From Primula veris (taxonomy: Eukaryota; Streptophyta; Magnoliopsida; Ericales; Primulaceae), in the NCBI GenBank assembly GCA_963682055.1, contig OY821749.1, positions 31,565,631 to 31,629,630 on the forward strand: a stretch of DNA of 64,000 nucleotides. Reading direction: 5' to 3'. The notes under the pieces are model-generated. The model was given only the letters and a program-made list of their open reading frames with translations, did not search any database and was not told where the DNA came from. The position numbers were made by a program, and so were the translations under genes. Positions 14,309 to 27,400 of this stretch are shown in pieces (the stretch's first letter is position 1; each line of letters starts with the position of its first letter).

Positions 14309-14481
14309 CGAATTAATAATAATAATAATAATAATAATAAGAGGAAGAAAAAAAAACCCACCTCTCTTTTTCTCTCTCTATATGTATCTATAAATTTATT
14401 TGTATTTGTATTTCTATGTAATGATATAATGAAATATGGAGAAATTGGGGTTTAAGAAGCTGAGGAAAAAAAGAGAATACG

Positions 14482-14610
14482 CCGTTTCACTCTCAACGGT
14501 CGAATTTATTTGAAATTTACGCCGTTGGATTTGGGGGATTTTTAATTTGGTTAAATGGACGGTCGAGATTGGAGTCTTTGGAGCGGTATTAAACGTCAAA
14601 AGTTACCGTT
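14482..14610 (-). promoter_or_regulatory. Cluster of MSA-type AACGG elements upstream of cyclin B1
   Basis: Four AACGG cores lie 170-300 bases upstream of the cyclin B1 ATG: at 14482-14486, 14522-14526 and 14606-14610 in the gene's own orientation, and at 14495-14499 in the opposite one. The last reads CCCAACGGTAA, one base off the published MSA consensus (YCYAACGGYYA). Such clusters are known to bind three-repeat MYB factors and to restrict B-type cyclin expression to G2/M. Binding here is inferred. Confidence 0.7.
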
Positions 14611-14631
14611 GGGCTTTTTTATAAAAGTTTT

Positions 14632-16085
14632 ATGGACTTGATTAGTTTGGGTTATTATAGTTTTAGTCCTTATGGTTTGATTGAGGTTTTATTTCGTTCA
14701 TGGTTCTTGTTTGGTTGTATTATTGGTAACTCGCAATGGACTGTAAATGTTACGGTTGAAATTATAAAAGTTAAGGCTTTAAATAATTGGGTTATTATCG
14801 GTATGGTTCTTGTGGTTTGATTGAGGTTTTATTTCGTTTATGTTTATTTCTTATTACTGTTATAGACCATGGTTCTTGTTTGGTTGCATCATTTGTAACT
14901 CGTAATGAATTATAAAGGTTACGATTGAAATTATAAAAGTTAAGGCTTTAAATAATTGGGTTATTATCGTGGTTTGATTGAGGTTTTATTTCGTTTATGT
15001 TTCTTTCTTCTTTCTTATTTTATTTCTTATTACTGTTATAGACCATGGTTCTTGTTTGGTTGCATCATTTGTAACTCGCAATGGACTATAAAGGGTACAG
15101 TTGAAATTATAAAAGTTAAGGCCTTAAATAACTGGGTTATTATCGTTATGGTTCATGTGGTTTGATTGAGGTTTTATTTGGTTTATGTTTCTTTCTTATT
15201 TCTTAGAGTTTTTCTTATTACCGTCCTATGGTTCTTTTTTGGTTGTATTATTGGTAACTCGCAATGAACTATAAAGGTTACTGTTGAAATTATAAAAGTT
15301 AAGGGTTTAAATAATTGGGTTATTATCGTTATGTTTCTTGTGGTTTGATTGAGGTTTTATTTCGTTAATGTTTCTTTCTTATTTTATTTCTTATTACTGT
15401 TATAGACCATGGTTCTTGTTTGGTTGCATCATTTGTAACTCGTAATGAATTATAAAGGTTACGATTGAAATTATAAAAGTTAAGGCTTTAAATAATTGGG
15501 TTATTATCGTGGTTTGATTGAGGTTTTATTTCGTTTATGTTTCTTTCTTATTTCTTATTTTATTTCTTATTACTGTTATAGACCATGGTTCTTGTTTGGT
15601 TGCATCATTTGTAACTCGCAATGGACTATAAAGGGTACAGTTGAAATTATAAAAGTTAAGGCCTTAAATAACTGGGTTATTATCGTTATGGTTCATGTGG
15701 TTTGATTGAGGTTTTATTTGGTTTATGTTTCTTTCTTATTTCTTAGAGTTTTTCTTATTACCGTCCTATGGTTCTTTTTTGGTTGTATTATTGGTAACTC
15801 GCAATGAATTATAAAGGTTACTGTTGAAATTATAAAAGTTAAGGCTTTAAATAATTGGGTTATTATCGTTATGTTTCTTGTGGTTTGATTGAGGTTTTAT
15901 TTCGTTAATGTTTCTTTCTTATTTTATTTCTTATTACTGTTATAGACCATGGTTCTTGTTTGGTTGCATCATTTGTAACTCGTAATGAATTATAAAGGTT
16001 ACATTGAAATTATAAAAGTTAAGGCTTTAAATAATTGAGTTATTATCGTTATGGTCCTTGTGGTTTGATTGAGATTTTGTTTCGT
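14632..16085. repeat. Tandem array: ~180-bp monomers in a 540-bp higher-order repeat
   Basis: Eight copies of a monomer of 169-183 bp are marked by the recurring phrase AAATAATTGGGTTATTATCG (at about 14781, 14950, 15126, 15309, 15490, 15666, 15849, 16029). Every third monomer matches best: 14881-15420 and 15421-15960 are nearly identical, giving a 540-bp higher-order unit of three monomers. Short open frames at 14956 and 15496 are products of the repeat, not genes. It sits immediately beyond the cyclin B1 promoter. Confidence 0.9.
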
Positions 16086-19000
16086 TTCAAAGCTTTTCAT
16101 TATTTATTATTACTTCAAGGTATTTTAATTTAGGTCGTTAGATTAGCGGGATTTGACCGGACGGGATTTTGTTATTTGGAGCGGCATAGAGCTGGGCCAT
16201 TGCACATCTTAAAGTTACCTTTGCGTATAAGTAAGCCGTAAGTGTTAAACCTAGGGTCGGTTCTTATTTGAACCATTACAGCCTTTGAGATTATTTGTCG
16301 ATTTTTTCAGGTGATATAAAATTTGAAACAATACTTCATTTTCTTATTGAACGGTTTACCATTTACTTTCTAGTAGCCAAACGGATAACAACTCCTCTAA
16401 TCAACATGTATCATAGTCGGATCTCGTTAGGTTTCCCCCTTATTTTCTCGTTTAAAGTGAAAAATAAAAACAATTACCAAGTATCAAACTCAATTCCGGC
16501 AATATAAAAAAGAGCACCTAAAACAATTTGGATACAAAAATGATATATTCAAATCCTAGACTTAGTTTTTATTTATATATTTTGATTTATTTCACTTGAC
16601 TTTACCTATTAAAAAACGTTTTTTTCAAGAATGAAATGGGCTTAAGTGCCAAAACACTAAAACTGGCCCTGATTAAGCCATAAATAATTTAACTACTTGT
16701 TATGGTGTCTATATTTTTAGTAATAAATTATTTCATTTCTCTTCCTCGTTCTAAATTCTAATAATATGGAAGATAGGAGTAGCTTTTATTTGTAGTACAC
16801 TAGTATGAACAATGTTATAAAATGCCAATTCTATACGAAAATACATTGTCAAACCCCTAATATTACTTAACTTATACATAATCTTACTTAATCACTTAGG
16901 TATCTAAGCTCCACATACGTCCTAATTCTGTCCAGACAAATTATACATGAAACTTATTCAGCAAATACACTATGAAAAAGATGAGGTCCATCAATTGTAA
17001 GACTGACTAGATTTGATTATAATCTGAACGAGGACCATTGAAGTAGTTTACATCTGAACCGAACCGAATCGAACCGAACCTTAAAAAAAAAAAAAAAAAA
17101 AGTAGTTTACATCTGGAGGGAGATATAATGATATATTGAATTATAGACCATTTATTAGTAATTACCTTTTTAGATATTTTTTAAAAAATGTGAGGCGTGA
17201 GAATTTTTGTAAAGGAATAATATATTCCAAGTTCAGTTCACTCGTGAGAACTTTGAATGAGACCACATTTCGTTTTGACTGATATGGAAGCTTGAATTGG
17301 AGAGGTATTTATTGATATTCATGCTAAATCAACTACTAACAATATATTTATTCCGTTCCTATTTAATTATCTATTATGAAACTACGTGCAATTTTGATCG
17401 GTTAACAATTTGTATCAAAATTGTCGGAATGAAAATTTTCAAAAGTTGATCATATAGTTCAAATGTTAAATTTTATGATTAGATTTAAAAAAAATTTATT
17501 TCGACAATTTTGATACAAGTTATAACCCGATCAAAATTGCACGTAGTTTCGTAATGGACAATTAAATGGGAACGGAGGGAGTACTTTTTTGGATTTCTTG
17601 GGATTGAGACCTTTCCGCTCCATGAAATGAAAACTATGGCAACAATCCATTCCAAAACATTGTTTGGTGTGGTCGTATACGAGCAGGATAGCTACGTGGT
17701 GACTATTAGAGGCTATGACAACCCTATAAGTCTAAAAAGAAAAAATGCATGCAACTACTATATTTTGTTGAAAGTAATGATTCGGCAACCTGGGCATATT
17801 TTTTACTCGCACTTCCCGGTTTTGCCTTTGTGTAAATGCTCAAATTTTGTAATAATTTTCTTAGAAGTTGGATTACATTTTCGTTTCTCAGCTAAAAGAC
17901 TAGTTCGTGTGGATTTTTGGCTTGAAATTGCCCAAGGGGCAAAGCTAGATGAACATAGATTTCATGGACTTCAAAAATCGACTCACTCGCTTAAAAATTA
18001 AGCTCCAACCGAGCAAGTCTAAAGTTAGCAAAAGTCTTTGCTAGAAGTAACAGATTCTCAGTAAATAGACAGAAAGATGAGAAAGAGGAAAAAAGAAATT
18101 ATAGTCATCGAAAAACGAGTCGAGACATCATCTAAAGTTTCTTATAATCACTAAGAAATTTACGACCATTAAAAGCTGATAGTTTTTTGACTTCCTTTAC
18201 TGGGTGATATAACACTGACTATTTGATAGATCCATTCAAAGACGGATTCGGGGCTCTGCCTGGTACTATATTAAACGTGCAGTAGCTTGATGAAGACTCT
18301 TCCGTAGGTGCGGTGCTAGAAGTTCTCCCGCTATGTCTTAATTAAAAGTTGTCTGTGAAAACTTGAGTTTTTCATAATTATAAGTTGTGAAAACTTGAGT
18401 TTTTCATAATTATAACTTGAGTTTAAATCTTGACGAACCTCTCATATCTGCATTCATTTTGTTTACTAAACATGATAAGAGGTGATGGTAGCATTAGGAA
18501 AGTTTCTCAAAATAAAGCTTCAATAAAGGTTTGCTTTCTCAGGTTTTGTCTGTAATTTCCCTTTGTTTGGTTAACGGTTTTATTTTGTAAGACATTTCAG
18601 TTATTTTATATAAGTTGGTCCAGTGCTTAAAAAAAAAAAAAAAATTGTGCATGTGAAAAAGTTGAGTTCTTTTCTTTATTAAAAGTTCATCCTGGGAAAT
18701 GTTGAGTTTTTCTTAATTATAAGTTGTACTAATTAAATTCCAAAGAAAATATGATGAAATCCTAAAACGGAAAAAGGCCTAAAATGTGTAGTGTGTAGCT
18801 CGAGACAATATAATGATATGTACTAGTTATGTAGAGTGAATATAAATTATATATAAGGTCCATTTCCTATGTCGTTTATGGTCAAATCGAGACGTCACGT
18901 ACTACAAGAAAAAAGTTCGATACCATCAAATATTTTGATGCTACACTTATGTTAAAATGCGTGTTGATAGTTTTAACAATAATATAGAACAAAAATTTGT

Positions 19001-19844
19001 TGCTATACCGATGTTAAATTTAGCGATTGTTGCTTTATCATGGGTATAGAAACAAAGTGTCTGGATATATTGAGGTGTGCTTACTACTTTAAACATCATA
19101 GTCTAATCTTGCAATGATGCATGAGATAGCATTTAAACTAATTTTTTAAAAGGGATTTTTTTAATCGTAAGTTTGAATGTAAAAAAAAAAACTACTTGGT
19201 ATAAAAAATTGAAATATGAGAAAGCATATCTTGTAATGCCTTCTTTTACTGTCCGGGCTCTGGTCGTCTCTCAATTACGTGTAAATCTGATTCGGTTTAT
19301 ACAATTTGGAGAATAAAACGTCCCTTAGAGACAAAATTTGCATCATTACAAGTATTGTGAGATTCGAGATCGAGATCTCTAGCATTTACCTTTCAAGATA
19401 TATTAAACTTGTATTATTCATGAACTTACCAAGTATGTTTGCCATTTTAAGTTGTGCACTAGAAAAAATTAAACATAACTCTCTCATACATATATCATAT
19501 ACTATATACTTGTGAAATTAATCACTGACGGGCATGTGTTTCATATATATATATGAGCTTTTAATGTCGTCTTCCTCTGGCAATTTTCAGGCTTTTATGC
19601 ATATTAATTTTTACGTTATATATTTAATTCTCGATCTTTAGACTATGAATTAGGGATGAGTCTTAACTTATATTTCCGTCATTTTTGGATGGATTGGTAT
19701 ATGCGAATAGAGGATTATGATAAGTAAGATATGTATATTGTTCGCAAGCGAATTCATTCGATCTGGATTTCGTTTATAAATCCCATGACGCATTAAACAA
19801 TTAAAAAAAAAATATAAGAATAGGGCGAGTATAAATACCTTGAC
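16086..19844. other. Intergenic region without a supported gene
   Basis: Nothing recognisable as a gene. An open frame of 124 codons at 17627-18001 has no family features. A short purine run (poly-A) lies near 17083-17101 and another near 18628-18645. At about 18899 the phrase TACTACAAGAAAAAA followed by gene-poor AT-rich sequence recalls a CACTA-transposon terminus, but no partner end was found. Confidence 0.5.
17349..17583. mobile_element. Stowaway-like MITE
   Basis: Long imperfect inverted arms are visible: the left arm ATTATGAAACTACGTGCAAT pairs with the complement of GCACGTAGTTTCGTAATGGA on the right, and the homology continues inward about 75 bases. The right end ...GGGAACGGAGGGAGTA is the classic Stowaway terminus (CTCCCTCCGTTCCC inverted), while the left end has lost its first bases. 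No coding capacity. Related decayed copies are at 6370 and 40365. Confidence 0.8.
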
Positions 19845-21547
19845 TGTAACAACCTGATTTTATATATTTAGATACTTATTAATAGTAAATGTATGTAAAT
19901 ATATCTGAGTAAAAAGAATGGCAAGTGTATCTAAACTCTGCCTACTAAAACAAAATGTGGGGCCCTCTATTTTTGTCTCCCAAACTCTTCGGGATATGTA
20001 CATGATAAGAATGATATAGATGTATAAATATATTATGATATGTACAAAACATACCGATATATGAACGCTGAAAAAAAAAAACAGAGAGAGAACAAAATAC
20101 ACCCAATTCGATTAAAACTACTTTTTTTCACTGCTCCTTGAGCCGTTTTTCAAGCCGCTTTCACCGATGAGTAGCTATTAAAGAGGGGATCATCCTGACT
20201 ATCGAGTCTCTGTTTCTCATCTTTTGATCCTGTTTTCAGTCTTCTAAAAGCTGAAATACTTGGTATATTAATGGGTCTTTTTGAGTCTTTATGTGTTGGT
20301 CGCGAGCGGGGTTTTAAGCTGGATTTTAAGGCAAGGCGCGGGTAATTTTATCCCGTTCGTTGCGTGTTCACTGCAGTTCAACTGTCCAGCCTTTGTTAGC
20401 TTCAATCGAGGTACCGTTTCGGTACTACAAAAGGGGTTACTAAGCCTGTTATATACGTGCTTACGCTTGCTTATTATATTTTATTTAAGTTGATATTATG
20501 ATAATTATTGTTTGACAGCTAATTTTCAATATCAATTAGTAGTATCTTAAAGCCTGTTTATATGAAGTTGATACTATTTGATAACTTAAGTTTCGACATC
20601 CATAATAAATTATGCTATTTAATTACTATTATCTAGATTGATAGTATAATTATTTTATTATGATATTGGAGCTGATTTTCGAATAAATAGTGAAACTGTT
20701 GCAACTTTTGTTGAGTATTTACTGTGATTGCGGTTTAAAGTGTATAAACACCTGGTTTAAAATGAAGTAAAATAAGCCGTTGAAGTGGGGTTGGAGGTAG
20801 ATGTGTTGTTTTAGTTGTGAGTTGTCAGTCGGTTGTTGTTGTCGGTCTTTTATATTTATTTTAGAGATCACGTGCCCATGTTGTATCCGTGCGGGGGCCT
20901 GATGTCCACCGGATATACGGCAACACGTATGGCCATACGTGGAGGTGTTAGCCAGCGTATAGATTTCATGAGTAGTTGATTCTATACATGGATCTGAGTA
21001 GTGATCCAGGATCTGAGGAGTGATCCGGCATTGTGATTCCGACTTTATACACATTTGAGTCGTGGGTTGTCATGGATTGAGTCACGCCACATGGCGTTAG
21101 TAGTTGAGGTTCAGAAGTGTCGTGGTGGTGTAGAAGTAACAAGATCAAGCTTTTATATTAAAGATTTTAATATTGTATTTCGTAGTTTTATAATTTTAGC
21201 GTAGAGATTTATGTAGCGAGTTTAGTTGACTCACCATTTGCTTTGCTGTTCCTTTCTTTTCTATTTTATTGTCTTTTATAGCCGGGGGGTCCAGATTGGG
21301 AGGCCAGGATGAGCTTTTGAGCTTTCGAGCGGGACTCGAGGCGGAACGGTTTGGCATGTACGAGGTAGTACAATACTTGAAATCAAGTTGGTGTCGTTTT
21401 GTATGTAGATATATTGTAGATGTTCTGAGCTGTTTTTGTGTAATATGCGTTAAAAATTGGGTGATCAGAAGTCTTGTGTTTCATTTTTTTTTCATTAGTT
21501 TCTTTTAAAATCGCGTTCCGGGTTTTCTGTAAATTCGGGGCGTGACA
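19845..21547. mobile_element. Solo LTR of a Ty3/gypsy-like retrotransposon
   Basis: The 1703-bp block begins TGTAACAACCTGA and ends GGGGCGTGACA, the TG...CA ends expected of an LTR; the terminal TGTAAC/GTGACA pair forms short inverted ends. It is flanked on both sides by the same five bases TTGAC (19840-19844 and 21548-21552), a target-site duplication. No gag or pol coding sequence is inside, so it is best read as a solo LTR left by recombination. The GGGGCGTGACA terminus resembles LTRs of plant chromoviruses of the Tekay type; that lineage call is tentative. Confidence 0.85.
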
Positions 21548-21986
21548 TTGACGCATTAAACATTTCATAATCATGTAATTGAATATCCTAGAAAGCACCT
21601 TTGAACCATTTTTGAAAATTTGTTTTGTTTGCATGTTCCCAGCATTCGTTACAATTTTGCAAGCACAAGATTCTACAGAATTTCCAGAATTGATGATACG
21701 TTAAGTTCATTTTCTTTGCCAAGGTATAGGTTCTGAATTAACCCGTTATTTAGAAATTATTGGATTAGTGCGTCATTTGGATTTTGTGATCTTAATACGT
21801 GCTTCATTATTTTTGCTAACGCTTGTTAATTATGTCATTGGATCAACAAAAGAAGAGAAGAGGGATACTAGTTTTACTTTTTTTTTCTTCCTTGAAATTT
21901 GCAAATCTAATAGAATGCTTTATGCAAAATTATTGAAGATTATTCATCTTTAGTCGACAACATGAAGAGAAAACCGGCTATTATAT

Positions 21987-23443
21987 CTACAGTGGGCTCG
22001 ACAACTTCAATTCCGCACTAGAATTTGGTAAAGTAAAAGCAAGAAACTCCTCATCAGATTCAAGCTTGGCCATATCATCCTTTTTCAACTTAATTATTGC
22101 TTCAATGCCTTCACCAGATCTTGTGGGGTGAAAAGTAACTTTGGTATCCATAGGATCTTTACCAGAGGTAAACCAAATAGGTTTTCCCCAACCGAAATTA
22201 GCATCATATATTGGAAAATTAACAAGGCTACTAATAATTATTTGGTCATTTTTCTCCCAATCATTTCCTAAACAAAGTTCTTCTAGGAAAATTTTCACAT
22301 AATCACCATCAACTTTATTCACAGCATTGTTCATTTTTGCAGAAAGGGTAAAAATTTCTTCCACAGTACCTTTCTCCATGGCCATTGTTACTGTTGTATG
22401 TGCATAAAGATTCCCTGCGAGTTTAATACAATGTATGTTTACATCAAATATCGCGAGAAAATAAAATCAGCCGATGCTCATATTTTTACAAATGTCAAAC
22501 GATGTCATTTATACAAATGACTATAATTTGTAAAAAAATGGAAGAATCATAAGCATTTTCCATAAGGTTCATCAATAGCGTTTATATTACCTAAATAAGG
22601 CTCTAGCACTGGCGGGTTGATCCTATTACACACATTTACCAATTGTACCACCTCGTAGTTCCTTTTCAGATTCATCATTCGAAATGTAGCACTAGCAAAT
22701 CGACTGAGAATGAAAGCCGAAACCGCCGTGACACGTGTCGGGTAGAGAAACCTAGTGGCGTACCGTTCTCTTAACATAGTTATATCATCTTTGCGAAACA
22801 TATATCTCTTTGCTATGATGTCATTTTCTTGCTTTGCAAATGTACGGTTAGGTATATCTCTAGGTGGGAAAATCCTAGCAAGATCAAACCTTGGTGTAAC
22901 CATATTATCAATTCCACCCCTTCTAGAAACGGTAGCCCAGTAGTTCACAAAGTTGATTATAGACAAAGCATCCATGAATTTGTGATTAAACAGCATGCCG
23001 ATAACCAACCCACCACAGTCGAAGAAATTTAGTTGACCTAAGATGGGGATATTGCCCGCATTTTCTAACATATAACGTGGCAACAACCGGTTGAATATCG
23101 TGACATTTGTCTGGTCCGCCATCATATGAGACAATGGACAGTTGACCTTTGCGTTAATTATCTCTACACCCTTGTCGATGCATTCTATGTACCGACGACA
23201 TTTGCTGAGCCGCCCAGCGAGTGGATAATACTTTGTCAGAGCTATTGATAAGGATTTCTTTAGAATATCGGATTTGTTGGAGCTTGTTTCTCTTACATGA
23301 CTTGTTGAAGCGTAAAAATAAATCATTGGACTAAAGATCTGACCATTCATTTGGTCAAGAAACGAGAGTTGATGGTGGTGCAAGGCACTAGGGGTCGGAG
23401 TTGATGGTTTCACCATTTCTCTTGACATGATTATAATCTCCAT
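21987..23443 (-). CDS. BAHD acyltransferase (vinorine-synthase-like clade)
   Basis: Two exons on the - strand: 22591-23443 and 21987-22414, joined by a 176-nt phase-1 GT-AG intron; 426 residues, normal for BAHD enzymes (about 430-450). The start at 23443 gives MEIIIMSREMVKPSTPTP, the usual opening. LTKYYPLAGRL is conserved. The catalytic HxxxD is HKFMD at residues 154-158. The structural motif DFGWG appears as NFGWG at 357-361, an Asp-to-Asn change. BAHD enzymes transfer acyl groups from acyl-CoA to alcohols or amines in the cytosol. The sequence style places it near vinorine synthase, stemmadenine acetyltransferase and acylsugar acyltransferases; the substrate cannot be told from sequence. 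A possible TATA stretch lies about 110-130 bases upstream, on the complementary strand of 23558-23572. The frame is intact, so it is probably functional. Confidence 0.9.
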
Positions 23444-24453
23444 TTCTTTTTGGCTTTTGTTTTCCTTTCTGATGGTGTGCCTTAGATCCATGTACAATTT
23501 TATATGATCCTAAAAGTGAAGTGGGTGAAAAGGAGAGAATATGATCTTTAACCGCTATTATAAATATAATCTCATCGAAATAGTGTGACGAACTCAACTG
23601 GATGACGGAGTTAGTTCTCATAATTTTCTCAGGCTGTCTCAAATTTTCTCAAATTGGTCAATTAAAAATGAAGATACTTGAATTCATAAGCAAATCAGAC
23701 GTAAATCTGACTCAGACAAATTTGATGGATACGACCCAAATAGCTGAAATTTCATGATGATGAAACCGGAAGGTTTCATAAAAATATAAGGGAAACGGAA
23801 ATGCATAAATCAATCACACTCAAAAATTTAAAACCAACCTAACCATTGTTGCAATCTGTCAAAATCAAGTCTGTTTTGAGTCCAAGATTTTCTTCTTCTC
23901 GCAAGTATCGTACTATTATAATATAATAAACAAAACTAAGCATGCCAAAATTTTGACCCATTTTTTCCAAAATTATCATTACTCTTTTTTATCAATTAGC
24001 CTATCACTCTAATTTAATCACATTCTATTTCTCCACCCTCTCAACATTTATGCTTTCTTCAGTGTCGCACATGTATTGCGTGAACTTGTTACTAGTTTCA
24101 AATATGGAGAGTAATTGTTTTCAAACTACTTTTCGAGAAGATAAGGCGATTAAGTTTACTTTTTTTTAACCAAACAAAAGCTTTCCATTAATAATATATG
24201 GGACCTAACCCAGATTACAGTAAAACAGAGATAGTAAATAACCAAAACAAAATTTACAACAGATCCATACTACTATGTGTTTCTCCCAATAAAGATCTAA
24301 ATTCATGCAGAATCATGAATTAATCCTAAAAAAACACCTGCTTAAAACTACACCTAACTTCAAACTTATTTCATCCAAGATTCTGAAACAGCAAAAACCA
24401 AAAAAATTTAAAGCGACTTTGAAATATGGGCAAGGCGAAATAATGTGATTGAG
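23444..24453. other. Intergenic: BAHD 5' flank and 3' flank of the Mediator-26-like gene
   Basis: The first ~150 bases are the likely leader and promoter of the BAHD gene. The remainder is AT-rich without coding features, apart from the probable 3' UTR of the neighbouring gene before 24454. Confidence 0.5.
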
Positions 24454-27400
24454 TTAACGACCACAAACATGACTTTGTTTTGGACGACCTCTTTTAGCGA
24501 TCTCTTGCTTTGGGATTTCGCACAAGTCCATTACTTGGATAGATCTTCGCTTTTTTACTGTTAAATAAATTAAAATTGAAGTGTGAGAGACTGGTTAAAA
24601 GTAAAGAGAAGGTGTGGAAACAGTAGAATTTCGTGACCTAAGTTGCTTTGCATTTAAGGGTTCTACTTCTCATTTAAGGAAAAACTGGATTTAACTACTA
24701 TTAATAGAGTTATTTATGCTGTATTAAGCATCATACAGAAAACCTAAAAAAAAAATACTTAATCATGTGACCACGTCATAATTATTTCATAATTATAAAA
24801 TAAACTACTCGCTAGCTGTTGTATTAATGTGATTTATCCTCATCCTTTTGGCAAATCTTTCCAAACCAAATTTTATTTTGAGTATGTGTAAGTGTATGCT
24901 AGTAAAACCGTCTTAAGATTTGAATGAATCTATGTTCTACATCTCCAAAAACACTTCACTTCCTTATGTGTGTTTATTTAATTCTACTTGTACATGCATA
25001 TACATCAATACAAAAGACTAGCATGAAATAAATTTTTATGGGAAAACAAGGGTTGAAGAACAAATATTACATACCGTCTTTTGCTTGTTGATAATCTTCA
25101 TGGAGCTTCCTTTTTGTAACTTCCAGCTTCCTATCAAGGTCCATCAAATTGGATTCCTTCACGATATACAAATGAAAAATTATATAAACATAGACACGGG
25201 ATGAACCAGGTACGGACACAAGGGAGCTATATTCCCTTGCTAAATAAACCCTAATTTTTTCACCAAGTATTTTAGTCTAAATTTGTTAATCATCGTAATT
25301 CGCATGCTCATCGTGATTTTTTTTTTACTACACATGCATATGAACAATTTAACCCCTCCCTATGACATTCCTTGTTAAACTTAAACCTGATAATATAAAG
25401 TACAAGAGATACTTAGGACGATCACCTCTTCAGACTCGGTGATAGTTGGGCATGTTTGGATTGACACATTCTCAGCTTTTTGCTGGGTTGGTGTATGACC
25501 AGCTTGTTTCTTCATTCTAAGCCTGGGTAGTTTCGTGTCATTAATTGTATTATTTTTTGTCGGAACTTTGATCTCAATCTCGTTCAGCTCTTCATTCTGA
25601 CAAAGATCTGAAATGATATCTGTATTCATCATATGAATATGAAAATACGCCAATAACCAAATTAGCACAGTTAAAATCGTAAAGAAGATTCACTTTTTTA
25701 AAAATTAAACTGTCTTGATTATCATTCCCGTACCTTCATTATAGTTAGCACTGATGTGTGTGTTAATGTGTCAAAACAAACAACATAAAAGACTGTAATC
25801 TAAACTGATAAAACACAAAATTACATGGGAGGAATTAGGTGAAATTAATAAGGGGTTACAAATAAGAACAACAAAATTTGATCCAGCATCATCTAATATA
25901 CTTAAGACTTCCAATTATTAAACTTTAACTCCCTATTAAAGAAAATAAGCGAAAACCAAATGCTACAAAATAAGCAAATGCTATCTATGTAACAACATTG
26001 CAGACTTATTTCTTCTGTATTGTCTTTAAGATGTAACAACAAAAACCAAATGCTACAAAATAAGGGAAAATGTTGTTGACTTACTTCCATCATCATCAAT
26101 GTCATCAAAGAACCCTGAAAGCTACGTTTGAGAAAACATACATCAGTGAGACAAAGTCAAGCTTGCTAGTTAAGAAGGGTGAATTTATTTGTGAAAGAGA
26201 TTTTTTTTTTACAAATAATATTACTTGAAATTGATGTAAATCATGAGGTTGAGCCAGAAAAAGCAATCCATCGTCCAATGGAGGCACAGGGAGCCCTGGT
26301 TCTTCTTCTTCACCATTTGGGTTTGCAGCTTCTGGGGTATCTGCAGCTTCTAGAAATATAAATTATCATAATTTGTCTTTACAATAGTTGTTAGTACAAT
26401 ATTTTTAAAGCATTATCCCAAGCTGTTACGCATACTTGCAATAACTGGCTTTGTAAACGACCACTGATTGGTGACCATACTCTTCCAGCTTCTGCAATTT
26501 ATGACATTGAAATTAGGAAAAAAAAAATGCAGACCATGGATAATGAAAAAAAACTAGATATTGAAATCGCATTTGTTTGTAAGGATAACTAGGTAAGGAA
26601 ATGCAATACAAAAATGCAAGTAGATTTCTTTATTAATACACAAATTTAATAGAAATACAGATTTTGTTCATAGAAACGGTCGGCGGATTAATTTTGGTAT
26701 TTATAAGATTTTTCTTACCTTTTATTGCCAATACAACGTAAATCGGCAAGGAAGAAATTTGTTATATTAGGGCTACGTGTATCGAATCATGATTTAGGTA
26801 GGATCCAAAAGTTTACTTCTTTTAATTTAATTGATCAGTTCTTATAAGATATATCCTGGCTAAACAACTCTATCATCTTTCACATGTGGATGTTCGTTTG
26901 GTTAGTCTACATCTATATTTAATTCTTTCTTGCAATTATCGCAGAAACGAAGGAACTAAGAATAAAAAAAAAAAACTACTTTATATCTAGTTTATCTATC
27001 ATTGTTTGGAATTATATATAAATCATCAGTGGCGGACCAGGATTTCTAGTCTGGGGAGGCTGTCCGAGAGAACTTACACATACATACGGATTCGTATAGT
27101 GCGAATTTCTACACCATAATCAATTTTTTTAATTAAGAATATGAATATAATATTTTAAAATCATTCACAAATACTTAAAGATCACAGATACATACGTAAT
27201 TAAGATTTTGGAGAGCTTGGAAATTTCCTTGGAATGGTGCTTTCTGAGATGATTGACATTTATTCCAATTTTAGTAGCCTGTAACATACAAAGAGCAAAG
27301 TCAGCAAACAAAATTACAAAACCAATGCATTTGCTATAATAAACCATTTGGAAAAAAAATGATAGTACTAAAGATCGATGTTCTTACATCTAGTTTATCC

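Noticed and set aside
14956..15705. Two similar 69-codon open frames 540 bp apart
   Set aside because: They are translations of the tandem repeat and end or change with each monomer; no gene.
17627..18001. A 124-codon open frame on the + strand
   Set aside because: No recognisable domain, no coding-like composition and no splice partners; it directly follows a MITE. Treated as chance.
18899..19080. CACTA-like terminus (TACTACAAGAAAAAA)
   Set aside because: The first base differs from the usual CACTACAAGAAAA and no matching opposite end or 3-bp duplication was found.
20281..20493. 70-codon open frame
   Set aside because: Lies inside the solo LTR and shows no gag or pol similarity.
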